Notes: generated from the letters alone by a model not told the origin. 64,000 nucleotides of DNA from Halovenus rubra (GCF_026586665.1 NZ_JAODIY010000005.1:62001-126000), one strand, 5' to 3'; counted from the stretch's first letter, positions 17,630 through 31,212 are shown. Numbers and translations: made by a program.

Positions 17630-20140
17630 CTACTCTTCGCCGGGGGCAACGGTGACAGTCGATACTTGATCGTCTTTGTCCGTCGTCATGACGGTAACAC
17701 CCATCGTGTTCCGTCCCTGCGTTGATATTTCTGAAACAGGACAACGCATAATCTGTCCGCTCTCGCTCATTACGACGATGTCGTCGTCAGTCTCGACGGC
17801 TTTGACTGTTGCCACCAGCCCGTTGCGGTCGTTTGTCTTGATGTCGACCAGCCCTTTGCCGTAGCGTGACTGTCGTCGATACTCTGAGAGAAGGGTTCGC
17901 TTGCCGTAGCCGTTCCGTGTGACCGTCAGGAACGACCGGGCGTCATCGTCGTCTGTTGCGACCATTCCGGCGACCCGGTCGTTGCCTTCAAGGTCGATAC
18001 CACGGACACCACGGGCGTTCCGTCCCATCTCCCGCACTTCTGATTCATCGAACCGGATTGTCATCCCCTGTTCGGTGGCAATAACGAGGTCGCCAGTGTC
18101 GTCGGTAACCTCAACGTCGACTAACTCGTCGTCATCTTCAAGCGAGGCGGCGATGATACCTGTCGAGAGGATATTGTCAAACTCCGTTACACAGGTTCGT
18201 TTGACGTACCCATCTCGGGTCACCATCGTGATACATTCGTCATCCTCGAACTCGTCGGTGTTAACAACGGCAGTTATCTCTTCTTGATCGCCGAGGTCGA
18301 TGATATTGACGGCTGATTTCCCCCGAGCAGTGCGTGACATCTCGGGTATCTCGTACGTTTTGAGCTGATAGACTTGTCCCTGATTGGTGAAACAACAGAG
18401 ATAGTCGTGAGTGTTAGCCCGGAAGACCTTCGAGACGCGGTCTCCATCCTTTGGATCTGACCCGATGATGCCTTTGCCTCCGCGGCCCTGTGGGTCGAAC
18501 GTATCAGCAGGCATCCGCTTGATGTAGTCTTCCTCGGTGATAACAACGAGACAGTCTTCTTCCGGAATAAGGTCCTCGTGAGTGACCTGTCCTTCGTCTT
18601 CGAGAATTGACGTTTGGCGGTCGTCGCCATACTCGTCGACAATCTCTTGGAGTTCATCTTTGATGACTCCGAGTAGCTTTTTCTCGCTTGCGAGGATACT
18701 TTCGAGGTATTCGATTTCTTGTTGAAGCTCCTCGTATTCGGCTTCAATCTCACCAGCCTCCATCGACGTCAGCGACCCAATCTGCATACGAAGAATATGC
18801 TCGGCTTGCTCTTTCGAGAAGTCAAACGACGACTGCACCTCGGGGTACTCTAACTCCACGTCGAGCGTTGTTGGGTCGGTCTCGCCTTCGAGTACCTGCT
18901 GGGCTTGCTCGCGGTTGGCAGACTCAGTGACGAGGTTCACGATGGCTTCGGCCGTATCGACAGCTTCAAGGCGGCCTTCGAGGATGTGAGCGCGCTCCTC
19001 AGCCTCGTTAAGGTCATGCTGGGAGCGACGGCGGACAACCTCTTTGCGGTGGTCGATATAATGTTCTAGAGTCTCCTTTAGCGTCAGAACCTGTGGCTGC
19101 CCGTCGACCAATGCGAGGTTGATAACGCCGAACGTGGCTTCGAGATGATGGTCGAGAAGTTGGTTTTCGACGACATCGACATTAGCACCCCGCTTCAGGT
19201 CGATAACGATGCGCACACCCTCGCGGTCAGACTCATCGCGCAGGTCCGAGACGCCTTCGATAATACCTTCGTTAACATCGTCAGCAATGCGCTCGACGCG
19301 GCGAGCCTTGTTCTCTTGGTAGGGCAGTTCGGTGATAACGATACGGTCCGCACCTGAATCGTTTTGCTGTACCTCGTACTCCGCCCGCATCCGGAGGCGA
19401 CCGCGGCCGGTCGAATACGCCGAGTAGATGGAGTCTTTCCCGACGATGTTCCCGCCTGTCGGGAAGTCGGGACCTTTGATATGTTCCATCAGGTCTTCGA
19501 CCTCGCAGCTGGGATTGTCGATAAGATGGACAGTCGCGTCGACTACTTCGTTCAGGTTATGCGGGGGAACGTTGGTCGACATTCCAACTGCGATGCCCGA
19601 GGAGCCGTTAAGCAACAGGTTTGGGAGTTTCGCCGGAAGTACCTCGGGTTCGGTCAGTCGGTCATCGTAGTTTGACTGGAAATCTACGGTATCCTTGTCG
19701 AGATTCTCCAGTAGTTCCTCGGAAATCGAATCCATCCGAGCCTCCGTGTAGCGCATTGCAGCGGGCGGGTCACCGTCCATCGACCCGAAGTTCCCCTGTC
19801 CGTCGACAAGCGGATACCGAAGCGAGAAATCTTGTGCCATCCGTACGAGCGTATCGTAGATGGCTTTGTCGCCGTGAGGGTGGTAGTCACCCATCGTCTC
19901 GCCAACAATGGATGAACATTTACGATGGCCTGACCCCGATGTGACGCCCATCTCGTGCATAGCATAGAGGACACGCCGGTGGACTGGTTTGAGTCCATCC
20001 CGTACGTCAGGGAGCGCACGACCCGCGATGACGCTCATCGCGTAGTCGATGTAACTCTGTTCCATCTCGTCTTCGATTCGAACGCGCTCGACGTTCGCTG
20101 CCGGTACCTCCATGTCGTCGTCAGGGATATCTGAACTCAT
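17630..20140 (-). CDS. gyrA: DNA gyrase subunit A
   Basis: 836 residues. Breaks and rejoins DNA in the A2B2 gyrase that introduces negative supercoils. Catalytic Tyr is in AAMRYTEAR at about residue 120. The C-terminal beta-pinwheel holds six repeats and a GyrA-box-like QGRGGKG, the mark of true gyrase rather than topoisomerase IV. In the quinolone region the residue matching E. coli Ser83 is Lys ([11 protein letters not shown]), while the nearby Asp87 equivalent is kept. gyrB lies 11 bp upstream, so the two form an operon. Confidence 0.97.
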   Translation of the reverse strand: MSSDIPDDDMEVPAANVERVRIEDEMEQSYIDYAMSVIAGRALPDVRDGLKPVHRRVLYAMHEMGVTSGSGHRKCSSIVGETMGDYHPHGDKAIYDTLVRMAQDFSLRYPLVDGQGNFGSMDGDPPAAMRYTEARMDSISEELLENLDKDTVDFQSNYDDRLTEPEVLPAKLPNLLLNGSSGIAVGMSTNVPPHNLNEVVDATVHLIDNPSCEVEDLMEHIKGPDFPTGGNIVGKDSIYSAYSTGRGRLRMRAEYEVQQNDSGADRIVITELPYQENKARRVERIADDVNEGIIEGVSDLRDESDREGVRIVIDLKRGANVDVVENQLLDHHLEATFGVINLALVDGQPQVLTLKETLEHYIDHRKEVVRRRSQHDLNEAEERAHILEGRLEAVDTAEAIVNLVTESANREQAQQVLEGETDPTTLDVELEYPEVQSSFDFSKEQAEHILRMQIGSLTSMEAGEIEAEYEELQQEIEYLESILASEKKLLGVIKDELQEIVDEYGDDRQTSILEDEGQVTHEDLIPEEDCLVVITEEDYIKRMPADTFDPQGRGGKGIIGSDPKDGDRVSKVFRANTHDYLCCFTNQGQVYQLKTYEIPEMSRTARGKSAVNIIDLGDQEEITAVVNTDEFEDDECITMVTRDGYVKRTCVTEFDNILSTGIIAASLEDDDELVDVEVTDDTGDLVIATEQGMTIRFDESEVREMGRNARGVRGIDLEGNDRVAGMVATDDDDARSFLTVTRNGYGKRTLLSEYRRQSRYGKGLVDIKTNDRNGLVATVKAVETDDDIVVMSESGQIMRCPVSEISTQGRNTMGVTVMTTDKDDQVSTVTVAPGEE

Positions 20141-20151
20141 ACTGTGTTACC

Positions 20152-22151
<2,000 letters not shown>

Positions 22152-22207
22152 CGCGGTGATAGGATAATCCCTCGATGAACGCCCGACTGTTTACTTCCGC
22201 TCTGGTT

Positions 22208-22214
22208 GGCGATA
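22208..22214 (+). promoter_or_regulatory. TATA-like box for top6B
   Basis: ATTTAAA in the context CATTTAAACCC at about 22208-22214 lies about 40 bp upstream of the top6B start at 22251. It predicts a short leader of 10-15 nt. No other A/T-rich element is near. Confidence 0.5.
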
Positions 22215-22250
22215 ACATTTAAACCCGGGTGCGATACATAGAGATACAAG

Positions 22251-24632
22251 ATGACATCGTATCAGTCGCAACTCGGCAGCGGAGACGGAATTGCCGAGGA
22301 ACTGGCCGAAGGCCAGCGAGCGATCTCAATCGCCGAGTTCTTCGAGAAGAACAAACACATGCTCGGGTTCGATTCCGGAGCCCGTGGACTGGTGACTGCA
22401 GTCAAAGAAGCCGTCGACAACAGCCTTGACGCCTGCGAGGAGGCGGCTATTCTCCCGGATATCTATGTCGAGCTACAAGACGAGGGTGATTATTATCGGC
22501 TCATCGTCGAGGACAATGGACCTGGTATTACCAAAGAGCAGATTCCGAAGATTTTCGGCAAACTCCTCTATGGCTCCCGATTTCATAAACGCGAGCAAGC
22601 ACGGGGCCAGCAGGGAATCGGTATCTCTGCGGCAGTGTTGTACTCACAACTCACCTCGGGCAAACCTGCCAAAGTCACTTCCCGAACACAGGAGCGCGAG
22701 GATGCACAGTATTTCGAGGTTATCGTCGACACCGACGAGAACGAACCCGAGATAAGCGTCGAGGAGACAACTACTTGGGAACGCCCGCATGGGACCCGAA
22801 TCGAATTAGAGATGGAAGCCAACATGCGCGCTCGCCAGCAACTCCACGACTACATTACCCACACTGCGGTCGTCAATCCTCACGCCCGAATCGAACTCCA
22901 AGAGCCCAAAGCCGAGTTCAAATACGAGCGAGCGACAGACACCCTCCCTGACGAGACCGAAGAGATTCGCCCACACCCACATGGCGTCGAACTCGGAACG
23001 CTCATCAAGATGGGAGAGGAGACCGATTCATACTCAATTTCGGGCTTTGTTCAAGAGGAGTTTACTAGAGTCGGCCAGAAGACGGCAAACTCCATTATCG
23101 ATAGTTTTCGAGACAGATATTTCGGGCGTGAGATGGCTTGGCGCTTACCACAACAACACGAAGACGCTACTGTCACAGATGTTGTCACAGATGCTGTCGT
23201 CAACAAGGGACAGGACGCGACGGCTGATTTTGCGGCTGGTATCACAAAGCGACTCGAAAACGGCGACCGCGTTGCCCACCATCAGGTAGTTGAGGCGGCC
23301 GAGGAGGTCGGTGACGAGGTACAGACCGCGTACGGTACAACATTTGGGTCGACAGTCCGAGAAAATGCTGTCGAGGCCGCCTGGGACGCAATCACAGCCG
23401 AACGCGAATCGGATATCTACACACTGGTCGACGATGCGACGACAAAACGGAAAGACGACGCAGTGATTCAGGCAGTAACCGAGCGCCTCGCAGCAAAATT
23501 CGCGCAGGGTTCCCATCACCGCGTGACCGGTGGCGACCTTCGAGAGTACGTTGACCGTGCAGCCGATATGACCGAGGAGCGCGACGATGGGACCTTCGGA
23601 GATACTGCCCGTGAAAACATCGTTGACGCGCTTTGGGAGACTGCCAAGCAGGTTCCCGACGATCCACCGAAAATCCATGATGTGGCCGCCGACCGCGACA
23701 GCGCTTCGGAATTACTCGATGCAATGCGTGCGGTCGATATCATCTCGCCACCCACGGGTTGTCTTGCTCCCATCACCGAGGAACTTGTCGAGAAAGGCCT
23801 TGGCAAGGAGTACAATGCCGACTTTTTCGCAGCGGCGACCCGCGATGCCTCGGTACACGGTGGCGACCCGTTCATCGTCGAGGCTGGCATTGCCTACGGT
23901 GGCGATATCGAACATGAGGGCAGTGCAGAAGTACTCCGATTTGCCAACCGCGTCCCGTTGGTCTACCAACGTGGGGCCTGTGCGACGACCGATGTCGTAA
24001 AGAACATCAACTGGCGAAACTACGGACTCGACCAGCCCGGTGGGAGTGGTGTTCCCAACGGCCCGGCTGTGATCATGGTTCATATCGCCTCGACGAATGT
24101 CCCCTTTACCAGCGAGTCGAAAGACGCCGTGGCGAACGTCCCCGAAATGGAAGACGAAATCGAACTCGCTATCCGCGAGGCCGCGCGCGAACTGAAGAGT
24201 TTCCTGAACAAGCGCCGCTCGATGCGCCAGCGACGCGAGAAACAAAACAAGCTTGCGACCATTCTGCCTGAGATGGCTGAGAAACTGTCCTCGGTTACTG
24301 ATAAAAAAGAGCTTGAAATTGACAACACGATGGCCCGTATCATGAACGATGTACTGGTTACTCGGGAGCGCGAAGGCGAGACAGTCCGGCTCGTGGTCGA
24401 AAACAACGACGACAGCAACGCCGAACTGGAGGTGACGGACATCGTGGATGCTGAACCAACAGCCGTCAACGGTGCCAACGTCGTCAAAATGGACGATGAG
24501 TGGTTCATCAAGTGGAATCCAACAGTTGGAGCTAGCGACGAATCCGTTCTTGAGTACACGCTCACCGACGACGCCAACTGTGACATCGCAGTCGACGGCA
24601 TCGAGGACGAGAAACTGACTGTTGACGCCTGA
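22251..24632 (+). CDS. top6B: DNA topoisomerase VI subunit B
   Basis: 793 residues. ATPase subunit of the type IIB enzyme. GHKL motifs: [13 protein letters not shown] (about residue 52), VEDNGPGI, and [15 protein letters not shown]. Residues about 300-500 hold an expanded helical region that includes the H2TH part and is longer than in Sulfolobus (about 530 residues total there). The transducer domain has the switch-Lys region [15 protein letters not shown], and an Ig-like C-terminal extension (about 690-793) is present. The top6A gene follows 15 bp later. Confidence 0.96.
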   Translation: MTSYQSQLGSGDGIAEELAEGQRAISIAEFFEKNKHMLGFDSGARGLVTAVKEAVDNSLDACEEAAILPDIYVELQDEGDYYRLIVEDNGPGITKEQIPKIFGKLLYGSRFHKREQARGQQGIGISAAVLYSQLTSGKPAKVTSRTQEREDAQYFEVIVDTDENEPEISVEETTTWERPHGTRIELEMEANMRARQQLHDYITHTAVVNPHARIELQEPKAEFKYERATDTLPDETEEIRPHPHGVELGTLIKMGEETDSYSISGFVQEEFTRVGQKTANSIIDSFRDRYFGREMAWRLPQQHEDATVTDVVTDAVVNKGQDATADFAAGITKRLENGDRVAHHQVVEAAEEVGDEVQTAYGTTFGSTVRENAVEAAWDAITAERESDIYTLVDDATTKRKDDAVIQAVTERLAAKFAQGSHHRVTGGDLREYVDRAADMTEERDDGTFGDTARENIVDALWETAKQVPDDPPKIHDVAADRDSASELLDAMRAVDIISPPTGCLAPITEELVEKGLGKEYNADFFAAATRDASVHGGDPFIVEAGIAYGGDIEHEGSAEVLRFANRVPLVYQRGACATTDVVKNINWRNYGLDQPGGSGVPNGPAVIMVHIASTNVPFTSESKDAVANVPEMEDEIELAIREAARELKSFLNKRRSMRQRREKQNKLATILPEMAEKLSSVTDKKELEIDNTMARIMNDVLVTREREGETVRLVVENNDDSNAELEVTDIVDAEPTAVNGANVVKMDDEWFIKWNPTVGASDESVLEYTLTDDANCDIAVDGIEDEKLTVDA

Positions 24633-24647
24633 AACCTAAAATTCACA

Positions 24648-25739
24648 ATGAGTACTGACGACACATCCGACGCACGCGAACAGTTGTTGAGTCTTGCCAA
24701 CCAGTTTTACGAGCAGTTCGACGATGGAACCGTCCCGAGCATGGAGGTACCCACTCGGACAAAGACCAACATCGAGTACAACGAAGAAAGCGATGTCTGG
24801 GTCTACGGCGACCGGACGTCAACCCGGAGTGCAAAATCAATTCGGGGCGCACAGAAGCTGCTGAAAGCGACATATGCTATCGATTTCCTCACCCGACAGC
24901 TCGAAGAAGATCGCTCCTCAACGCTGCGTGAACTCTATTATCTCTCTGAGTCATGGGATCTTGACGAGGCCCAATTCTCTAGCCAAGACGAGTCAAACCA
25001 GTTAATCGAAGACCTCGAAATCGTCTCTGGTGTCACGCGCGAGGATTTCCACATGCGCCCGGAAGAATCCGGCGCGACAGTGATGGGTCCCCTGAAGATT
25101 CGTGAGCAGACCCGCCGAGGCGAGCGTGAAATCCATTGCCAGAAGGATGTTGGCGAAGGGGGGTACCAGATTCCCAACAACCCCGACACAATCGACTTTC
25201 TCGACCATGACGCAGACTTCGTGCTGGCGGTCGAGACCGGTGGTATGCGTGACAGGCTCGTCGAAAATGGATTCGACGAGGAGTACAACGCGTTGGTGGT
25301 TCATCTCAAGGGACAACCTGCCCGTGCAACTCGGCGACTCACCAAGCGCCTGCACGACGAACTGGACCTTCCGGTTATGGTCTTTACCGACGGTGACCCC
25401 TGGAGCTACCGTATCTACGGCTCCGTCACGTACGGTTCAATCAAGAGCGCACACCTCTCAGAGTATCTCGCCACGCCCGAAGCAGAGTACGTCGGTATTC
25501 GGCCTGAAGATATCGTGGAGTACGATTTGCCGACGGACCCGCTCAGTGACTCAGACGTAAACGCGCTTGAATCCGAGCTGGAGGACCCACGGTTCCAGAC
25601 CGAGTTCTGGGAGGAACAAATCAAACTCCAACTCGACATCGAGAAAAAATCCGAACAGCAGTCACTCGCCGCACGCGGGCTTGATTTCGTGACCGATACC
25701 TATCTTCCCGAGCGCCTGACTGAGATGGGTGTCCTCTAG
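24648..25739 (+). CDS. top6A: DNA topoisomerase VI subunit A (Spo11 homologue)
   Basis: 363 residues. DNA-cleaving subunit. The N-terminal winged-helix domain carries the catalytic Tyr in [10 protein letters not shown] (the Tyr97-Tyr98 pair; the second is the family's nucleophile). The Toprim domain has an acidic metal site in VFTDGDPW (D-G-D) and the conserved [12 protein letters not shown]-like stretch upstream. Paired with top6B as an operon. Its stop TAG overlaps the stop of the convergent zinc-ribbon gene within the palindrome CTAG at 25736-25739. Confidence 0.96.
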   Translation: MSTDDTSDAREQLLSLANQFYEQFDDGTVPSMEVPTRTKTNIEYNEESDVWVYGDRTSTRSAKSIRGAQKLLKATYAIDFLTRQLEEDRSSTLRELYYLSESWDLDEAQFSSQDESNQLIEDLEIVSGVTREDFHMRPEESGATVMGPLKIREQTRRGEREIHCQKDVGEGGYQIPNNPDTIDFLDHDADFVLAVETGGMRDRLVENGFDEEYNALVVHLKGQPARATRRLTKRLHDELDLPVMVFTDGDPWSYRIYGSVTYGSIKSAHLSEYLATPEAEYVGIRPEDIVEYDLPTDPLSDSDVNALESELEDPRFQTEFWEEQIKLQLDIEKKSEQQSLAARGLDFVTDTYLPERLTEMGVL

Positions 25740-26659
25740 GTATCCTCAGTCAGTGTTGACTCCTCATCGTTCTGGTCGGCTGCGTCCTCGGGTGTGTTGT
25801 CGCCGTTGTGTGTCGATTCCTTGGTTATCTCGGCAAGTTCGGCATCGAGGGTGTTAGTTACGTTAACACTCGTTTCTCGGCAGTCCTCGCAATACCAGTT
25901 CTCACCGCGCTCGATAGTATACAGTGGGACACCTGCGACGACATAGGACTGCTCGTACTCCCGCCTGATACCGCGTTCAACCTGGTCGAAACAGACAGAA
26001 CACGGCTTATCGGTGCCCGTGACGTACTGTTCGTCAACAGATGTGGTTGGTCCAAACGTCGTCGGTGGGTGGCGATTTTCGATACGCTTGCGCGTTGGTG
26101 GCAAAAAGAGCATGGCCAAAGTTAGGCAGGCAACCGTAAGCGTCAGCCCTACTGGAGTGGTTCCCATCGAAGTAAAGATACTGACACCGATGACAACCGC
26201 TAATAATCCCTTGATGTACCCTGACATGGTTCCATCTTGGCTGGTACTGTCAGCTTGTTCACCGACAGCGGTTGTCGACTGACCGCTGGCGCTCGGTGCT
26301 GTATCGCTGCTGTGAGCACGAAGGACTTTTCGCGTGGCGTTGTGTTCGTAGTGGTACCAGCCATAGAAGATATTTCCCAGTCCGCCAGTGAACATAACGA
26401 GGAGAACGTGAATCGGAATAGAGCCGTACTCCCGGTCGATGAGTGCAACTTCATCGCCGCCGTCATACTGCAGTTCCCACCCGTTGGCAACGTGGTCACT
26501 AACTCGGGCACGGAACTGTTGGTGGCGTTTCTCGGTCGAAGCTTCTGACGCTGCCAGCTGCCGTCCACACTCTCCACAGTAACTGTCTTCCGGTACGACG
26601 CTGTTGCCACAGTCTGGACAGTAGGCTGTTGAATTGTCGCTGCCGCCGGCGGTTCCCAT
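25736..26659 (-). CDS. Zinc-ribbon membrane protein of unknown function
   Basis: 307 residues. N-terminal double zinc ribbon (YCPDCG and YCGECG, residues about 13-32), then a charged region and a segment [21 protein letters not shown] that looks membrane-associated. A hydrophobic pair of helices follows at about 148-185. A second Cys cluster (CSVCF and CEDC) appears near 220-260, and the tail is acidic. It may be a membrane-bound regulator or assembly factor. The family is not recognised; similar zinc-ribbon proteins are frequent in haloarchaea. Confidence 0.7.
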   Translation of the reverse strand: MGTAGGSDNSTAYCPDCGNSVVPEDSYCGECGRQLAASEASTEKRHQQFRARVSDHVANGWELQYDGGDEVALIDREYGSIPIHVLLVMFTGGLGNIFYGWYHYEHNATRKVLRAHSSDTAPSASGQSTTAVGEQADSTSQDGTMSGYIKGLLAVVIGVSIFTSMGTTPVGLTLTVACLTLAMLFLPPTRKRIENRHPPTTFGPTTSVDEQYVTGTDKPCSVCFDQVERGIRREYEQSYVVAGVPLYTIERGENWYCEDCRETSVNVTNTLDAELAEITKESTHNGDNTPEDAADQNDEESTLTEDT

Positions 26660-26872
26660 TATGTTTACCCTGTTGGTCTAGATAGAAAAGTTACCTTGTC
26701 GTGTTTCATTACATGGAACCACGGAACCGCACTCTCCCCCAGCATTCCCTCTTTTGGGGCTGTCCTTACTTTTCTCGGCTGCTATCCTAGCCGTATCACT
26801 GGTTGGTATCACATCTTCAATTTCTATGTATATCATACAAACTTATCCGATATAGCGTCTTCCGGCCAAACG

Positions 26873-28453
26873 ATGGTAGAAGCAACCGTCTGGTCAGTGT
26901 TGCCACCACTCGTCGCCATTGGGTTGGCAATTATCACACGGAAAGCAATCCTATCGCTGTTTCTTGGGGTCTGGACAGGGGCTATCCTGTACACAGGAAA
27001 TGTGGGCATCATCCAGACATTCGACTGGATGATTGCAGGTATCCTTGCCGACGACGGCTTTCACGTCCAGATTATCCTGTTCACGCTGTTACTCGGCTCC
27101 GGGGTAGCGATGATTTGGCGACTTGGGGGGGCGCTGGCGATACGAAACTGGGCAGTACAGCGTATCGACTCTCAGCGAAAGGCCGGTCTGATGGCGTGGG
27201 GGCTTGGGACTGGTTTCTTCTTCGACGACTACGCCAACACGGCTATCGTCGGGAGTACGATGAAAGACATCTCCGACAACCTCCGTATCTCGCGGGAGAA
27301 ACTCTCCTATCTTGTCGACTCGACTGCAGCCCCGGCAGCGACGCTTGGCATCTCATCGTGGGTTGCGTTTCAGATTTCGATGATAAACCAGGGGTATGCA
27401 GAGATTGGGCTTCCTGAAGAGGAAGTGCCTGGCGGATTTGATGTGTTTCTGAGCGCGTGGCCGTTCAACATGTATTCGATTCTGTCAATCGTGATGGTGT
27501 TGTGTATTGTCGTGACAAAGCGAGACTTTGGTGAGATGTTACTCGCCGAGCGGCGGGCCGCTAGAACTGGGAAAGTAAACCGTGACGATGCGCGACCGAT
27601 GCAGGACGTAGAGGGTGACCTAGGAAAGCCAAAGAGTGATAATCCACGTGTTGCGACGTTTATCGTTCCAATACTCGTACTCGTTACTGTTGTTCTGGGT
27701 GTCGCTGCTTGGACGGGGAACGGCTTTCAGGGCGCAGGAGCCCAAGAGTTCAGTGATAACGCTGATTTCACCCTCGCGTTGTTGCTTGGTTCTTTCGCGA
27801 TGGTCGCATCGTCGTATGCGCTTGGCTACGCGTATGGTATCCTCTCGCTCGAAGAGAGCGTCGATACGACTATCGACGGGTTCGGTCTCATGTTGACTGC
27901 CGTGACGATTCTCGTCCTTGCGTGGTCGCTTGGCGAGGCCGTCTCTGCGCTGGAAACTGGCAAGTTCGTCTCCGAACAGATACAGGGCGTCGTCGGTGAA
28001 GAGACACTCCCTGTTGTCGTCTTCCTCGCGGCCGCGTTCACCGCGTTCTCGACCGGTTCCTCGTGGGGCACGATGACGATACTGACACCGATTGCTATTC
28101 CTGTCGCCTGGGATATCGCCGCAAGTCACGAACTGGTGTCGGTGATGGTCGGCGTCATCTTTTCGGGCGCTATCTTTGGCGACCACAGCTCACCTATTTC
28201 GGATACGACCGTCCTGTCGGCAACGTTTAGCGGTGCCGATCTCATCGACCACGTTCGAACGCAACTATACTACGCTGTCACGGTGGCTCTCGTCGTCGTT
28301 GTCCTATTACTCATCTGGGGTTACACAGGCATCACGCCGTGGCTGCTCCTTGTTCTCGGGATTGTTCTGATTGTAGGACTCGTCTACGCACTCCCTGCAA
28401 TTCAAGAGCAACTGTTTAATGTCGACCCTGTCCAGGAACCCGAGTACGAGTAA
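26873..28453 (+). CDS. Na+/H+ antiporter, NhaC family
   Basis: 526 residues from the ATG at 26873 (MVEATVWSVLPPLVAIGLA). The frame is open for another 59 codons upstream, but that stretch has no NhaC-like content. About 11-12 membrane helices. NhaC signatures: GTGFFFDDYANTAIVGSTMKDI-like loop (Asp pair), SWVAFQISMINQ, FSTGSSWGTMTILTPIAIP and GAIFGDHSSPISDTTVLSA. It would extrude Na+ in exchange for H+. It could alternatively be a malate-lactate/Na+ member of the same fold. It diverges from the zinc-ribbon gene. Confidence 0.9.
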   Translation: MVEATVWSVLPPLVAIGLAIITRKAILSLFLGVWTGAILYTGNVGIIQTFDWMIAGILADDGFHVQIILFTLLLGSGVAMIWRLGGALAIRNWAVQRIDSQRKAGLMAWGLGTGFFFDDYANTAIVGSTMKDISDNLRISREKLSYLVDSTAAPAATLGISSWVAFQISMINQGYAEIGLPEEEVPGGFDVFLSAWPFNMYSILSIVMVLCIVVTKRDFGEMLLAERRAARTGKVNRDDARPMQDVEGDLGKPKSDNPRVATFIVPILVLVTVVLGVAAWTGNGFQGAGAQEFSDNADFTLALLLGSFAMVASSYALGYAYGILSLEESVDTTIDGFGLMLTAVTILVLAWSLGEAVSALETGKFVSEQIQGVVGEETLPVVVFLAAAFTAFSTGSSWGTMTILTPIAIPVAWDIAASHELVSVMVGVIFSGAIFGDHSSPISDTTVLSATFSGADLIDHVRTQLYYAVTVALVVVVLLLIWGYTGITPWLLLVLGIVLIVGLVYALPAIQEQLFNVDPVQEPEYE

Positions 28454-28587
28454 CGGATAGGTTCGACAAAACACCACACGTTTCTTTGTTCTCGTTTCTT
28501 ACTCACGGTCGTCAGATTCGGTGGGTAGCCACGGCTCACAATCACGCCAGTACTGAACTTACACGAAAGGTGGTGCTCTGTCGCCGC

Positions 28588-29325
28588 TTAGAGCAACCGT
28601 GAAAGGAACTCCTGACCGCGCTCGGTCTGTGGCTGCTCGAAGAACTCTGCTGCCGGTCGACGCTCGGCAATTTTCCCATCAGACATCAGCGTGATGGTGT
28701 CTCCCACCTCGCGCGCAAAACCCATCTCGTGGGTGACAACGAGCATGGTCATCCCGCCTGTTGCAAGGTCTTTCATTACGTCGAGCACTTCGCCCACAAG
28801 TTCCGGGTCGAGCGCGCTCGTCACCTCATCAAACAGCATGACTTCTGGATCCATCGCGAGCGCACGAGCAATGGCGACCCGCTGTTGTTGTCCGCCCGAA
28901 AGCTCTTCAGGGTAGGAATCTCCCTGATCACCGAGTCCTACCTCGTCGATAAGTGACTCTGCCCGTTCCCGGGCTTCGTCCTCGGGGATTCCTTTGACCT
29001 CTGTCGGCCCGAGCATAATGTTCTCCTTAGCAGTCATATGCGGGAACAGGTTGAACGATTGGAACACCATGCCGATACGCTGGCGGAGTCGGTCAACATC
29101 TGCGTCCGGTGCAGAGATTGCCTCGCTATCAAGTCGAATCTCACCGCTCTGAATTTCTTCGAGACGGTTTGTACACCGTAACAACGTTGACTTCCCGGAC
29201 CCCGATGGCCCGATGATGACGGTTACTTCCTGTTCCTTTACCTCCATGCTTACATCTTTGAGGACGTGTGTCTGGCCGAAGTACTTGTTCACGTTCTCAA
29301 ATTCAACGATTGATTCGTTACTCAT
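28588..29325 (-). CDS. Polar amino-acid ABC transporter, ATP-binding subunit (GlnQ-like)
   Basis: 245 residues. Walker A GPSGSGKST (about residue 39), Q-loop VFQSFNLFPHMTA, signature ELSGGQQQRVAIA, Walker B VMLFDEVTSALDPE and switch His in VVTHEMGFA. The SALDPELV and HEMGFAREV stretches are typical of the PAAT (polar amino acid) family. It overlaps the permease gene by 4 bp (ATGA), so the two are translationally coupled. Last gene of the substrate-binding protein, permease, ATPase operon. Confidence 0.95.
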   Translation of the reverse strand: MSNESIVEFENVNKYFGQTHVLKDVSMEVKEQEVTVIIGPSGSGKSTLLRCTNRLEEIQSGEIRLDSEAISAPDADVDRLRQRIGMVFQSFNLFPHMTAKENIMLGPTEVKGIPEDEARERAESLIDEVGLGDQGDSYPEELSGGQQQRVAIARALAMDPEVMLFDEVTSALDPELVGEVLDVMKDLATGGMTMLVVTHEMGFAREVGDTITLMSDGKIAERRPAAEFFEQPQTERGQEFLSRLL

Positions 29326-30251
29326 TGTCGCCTCCCGAGTCCTTCACCGATAGACCCAACTAGTCGCTTGAGGTGCGATTCACTCTCTTCTTGCTCGCTG
29401 CTCCAGTCAGCCCGCCGTTCAAGGATGCTGATGAGCAGGCTCATCGACATTGTCACCAAGAGATAGAACAAACAAACCCAGACCAGCGGCGTCCAAGGGT
29501 CGAGTTGGTTGCTGTTGATGTTCCGGAAGACGCTCATAATCTCTTGCAGTGCGATGACCGTCAGTAGCGAGGTGTCCTTGACAAGGATAATCTGGTCGTT
29601 TCCGATGGCTGGGAGCGCGTTACGCCAAGCTTGTGGCAAAACAACTCGCCGCATTGCTTGCACGTTAGACATGCCAAGCGAGCGGGCGGCCTCTAGCTGG
29701 CCATCATCGACAGCAGCGATGCCCCCACGAATTGCCTCTGCCACGTACGCGATGTGATTTAGCGTGAGACCGATGATAGCCGCAGGGAGTCGCCAGTCGC
29801 CGGCATACGAAAAGCCTGCAATGGCAATCTCCCAAGACCCAAGCGGAAACTGCCCGACAGCCCAAAGTCGTGGAATACCGAAGTAGATAACGAACAGTTG
29901 AAAGAGCAGCGGTGTTCCACGGAAGAACTCGACGTACACCTTCGAAATGCGCGACGTAACCGGTGACGACGATGTTCGTGCAAGCCCCATAAGTGTCCCA
30001 AGCGACACTGAGAGAATACTTGATATGACAACAATTGTCAGGACAAGCTTGAATGCCTCGACAAAGCGCGGAAACACAGACTGTAGAAGGCTATAATCAA
30101 CCTGTGTAAACATAATCCAGCCGAGAAACGAAGCGACAGCCAGTCCCAGCGTAACAGAGAGGAGTTCACCAAGGCGTCTGACAAACGTGTCGTTTGCCAA
30201 AACCCCGCCGCTGCTTACATCCGATTCATTCTGTGAGTGAGTTTCTGACAT
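29322..30251 (-). CDS. Polar amino-acid ABC transporter, permease (GlnP/HisM-like)
   Basis: 309 residues. A polar N-terminus of about 35 residues, then one extra helix (about 40-55) and the five-helix BPD_transp_1 core. The EAA motif is EAARSLGMSNVQAMRRVVLPQA, as in polar amino-acid permeases, and VEFFRGTPLLFQLF is the family's other conserved stretch. Only one permease gene is present, so the membrane part is likely a homodimer. It follows the binding-protein gene by 55 bp. Confidence 0.94.
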   Translation of the reverse strand: MSETHSQNESDVSSGGVLANDTFVRRLGELLSVTLGLAVASFLGWIMFTQVDYSLLQSVFPRFVEAFKLVLTIVVISSILSVSLGTLMGLARTSSSPVTSRISKVYVEFFRGTPLLFQLFVIYFGIPRLWAVGQFPLGSWEIAIAGFSYAGDWRLPAAIIGLTLNHIAYVAEAIRGGIAAVDDGQLEAARSLGMSNVQAMRRVVLPQAWRNALPAIGNDQIILVKDTSLLTVIALQEIMSVFRNINSNQLDPWTPLVWVCLFYLLVTMSMSLLISILERRADWSSEQEESESHLKRLVGSIGEGLGRRQ

Positions 30252-30306
30252 GGGTAGATTCTGACCTGAATCTTACTAATGTTGAAAAGCCAAGTTATGA
30301 AGCGAG

Positions 30307-31212
30307 TTATCCAGCGAAGAACTCGTTGTAAATCTCGTCGTACCGCCCTGACTCTTTGACTGCAGCAAGTGCCTCGTTGACTGCTTTGTTGAACTCGTCG
30401 TCTTCCTGACGGAACGCGATTCCGTAGTTTTCGACTGTCAGCGTGAGATACGGCGGCGCGTCTTGCCCCGCTTCTTCGGCTGCGCCTTCGCCTTCAAGGA
30501 ACCCAACACCGTCCTGTTCGGCGACGAACTCTCCGTTGACCGTGTTATCGTTGACGACCGCTGAGACCTGATTGTTGATGAGTGCATCAAAAGCCCCGGT
30601 AATCTGGTCGTAGCTCTGTATCTCAAGGTTACCGCCGAGTTCCTCTTTGAGTTGCTCGGCTGCGGTTTCACCTGTTGTTCCCTTCTGGACACCGACGGCT
30701 TTGCCCTCCAAGTCCTGCTTGGAGCTGACATCGCCGCCTTCGATTACGACGACTGTCTGATATGCAGTGAAGTATGGCTCTGAGAAGTCTACTTTCTCAG
30801 CACGCTCGTCGTTTATCGTCATCGCACTCATGATGACACGGAAGTTCCCGTTGTTTAGTGATGGGATGATTCCGTCCCACGCGGTCGGCTGGAACTCGTA
30901 ATCAAGCCCCATTTCGTCGACGTAGATGGCTTCTGCCATCTTTACGTCGAAGCCGGTCAAATCACCATCCTCCGTTCTGTACTCGAAGGGTTTGTACGGA
31001 ATGTCGGACCCAACGGTAACAACTCCGTTGCTCAGTCCGTACTGGGAGTCGCCCCCGTCGCTACTTTCATCGTCCCCATCGCCCCCATCGCTACTTTCGT
31101 CGCCCCCATCGCTACTTTCATCGTCCCCATCATCTCCGCCACCAACACAGCCAGCCAGTGCAAACGTTGCACTACCAGTTGCGATTGCTTTCAGGTATTT
31201 GCGCCGTTGCAT
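30307..31212 (-). CDS. Polar amino-acid ABC transporter, substrate-binding lipoprotein
   Basis: 301 residues. Signal region MQRRKYLKAIATG with twin Arg, hydrophobic stretch and lipobox ALAGC (Cys22), indicating Tat export and lipid anchoring. Residues about 24-55 are a Gly/Asp/Ser/Glu linker made of repeats of DDESSDGG type. The SBP_bac_3 fold follows: KPFEYRTEDGDLTGFDV, MSAMTINDERAEKVDFSEPY, GVQKGTTGE and FNKAVNEALAAVKESG. Ligand class is a polar amino acid or related compound. First gene of the transporter operon. Confidence 0.94.
   Translation of the reverse strand: MQRRKYLKAIATGSATFALAGCVGGGDDGDDESSDGGDESSDGGDGDDESSDGGDSQYGLSNGVVTVGSDIPYKPFEYRTEDGDLTGFDVKMAEAIYVDEMGLDYEFQPTAWDGIIPSLNNGNFRVIMSAMTINDERAEKVDFSEPYFTAYQTVVVIEGGDVSSKQDLEGKAVGVQKGTTGETAAEQLKEELGGNLEIQSYDQITGAFDALINNQVSAVVNDNTVNGEFVAEQDGVGFLEGEGAAEEAGQDAPPYLTLTVENYGIAFRQEDDEFNKAVNEALAAVKESGRYDEIYNEFFAG

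Noticed and set aside
26696-26872. 59-residue N-terminal extension of the NhaC antiporter
   Set aside because: The extension is aromatic and Cys-rich and unlike NhaC; MVEATVWSVLPP at 26873 matches the usual start.
28454-28587. Possible tRNA-like sequence between nhaC and the ABC operon
   Set aside because: No acceptor pairing or T-arm could be found. It is a plain convergent gap.
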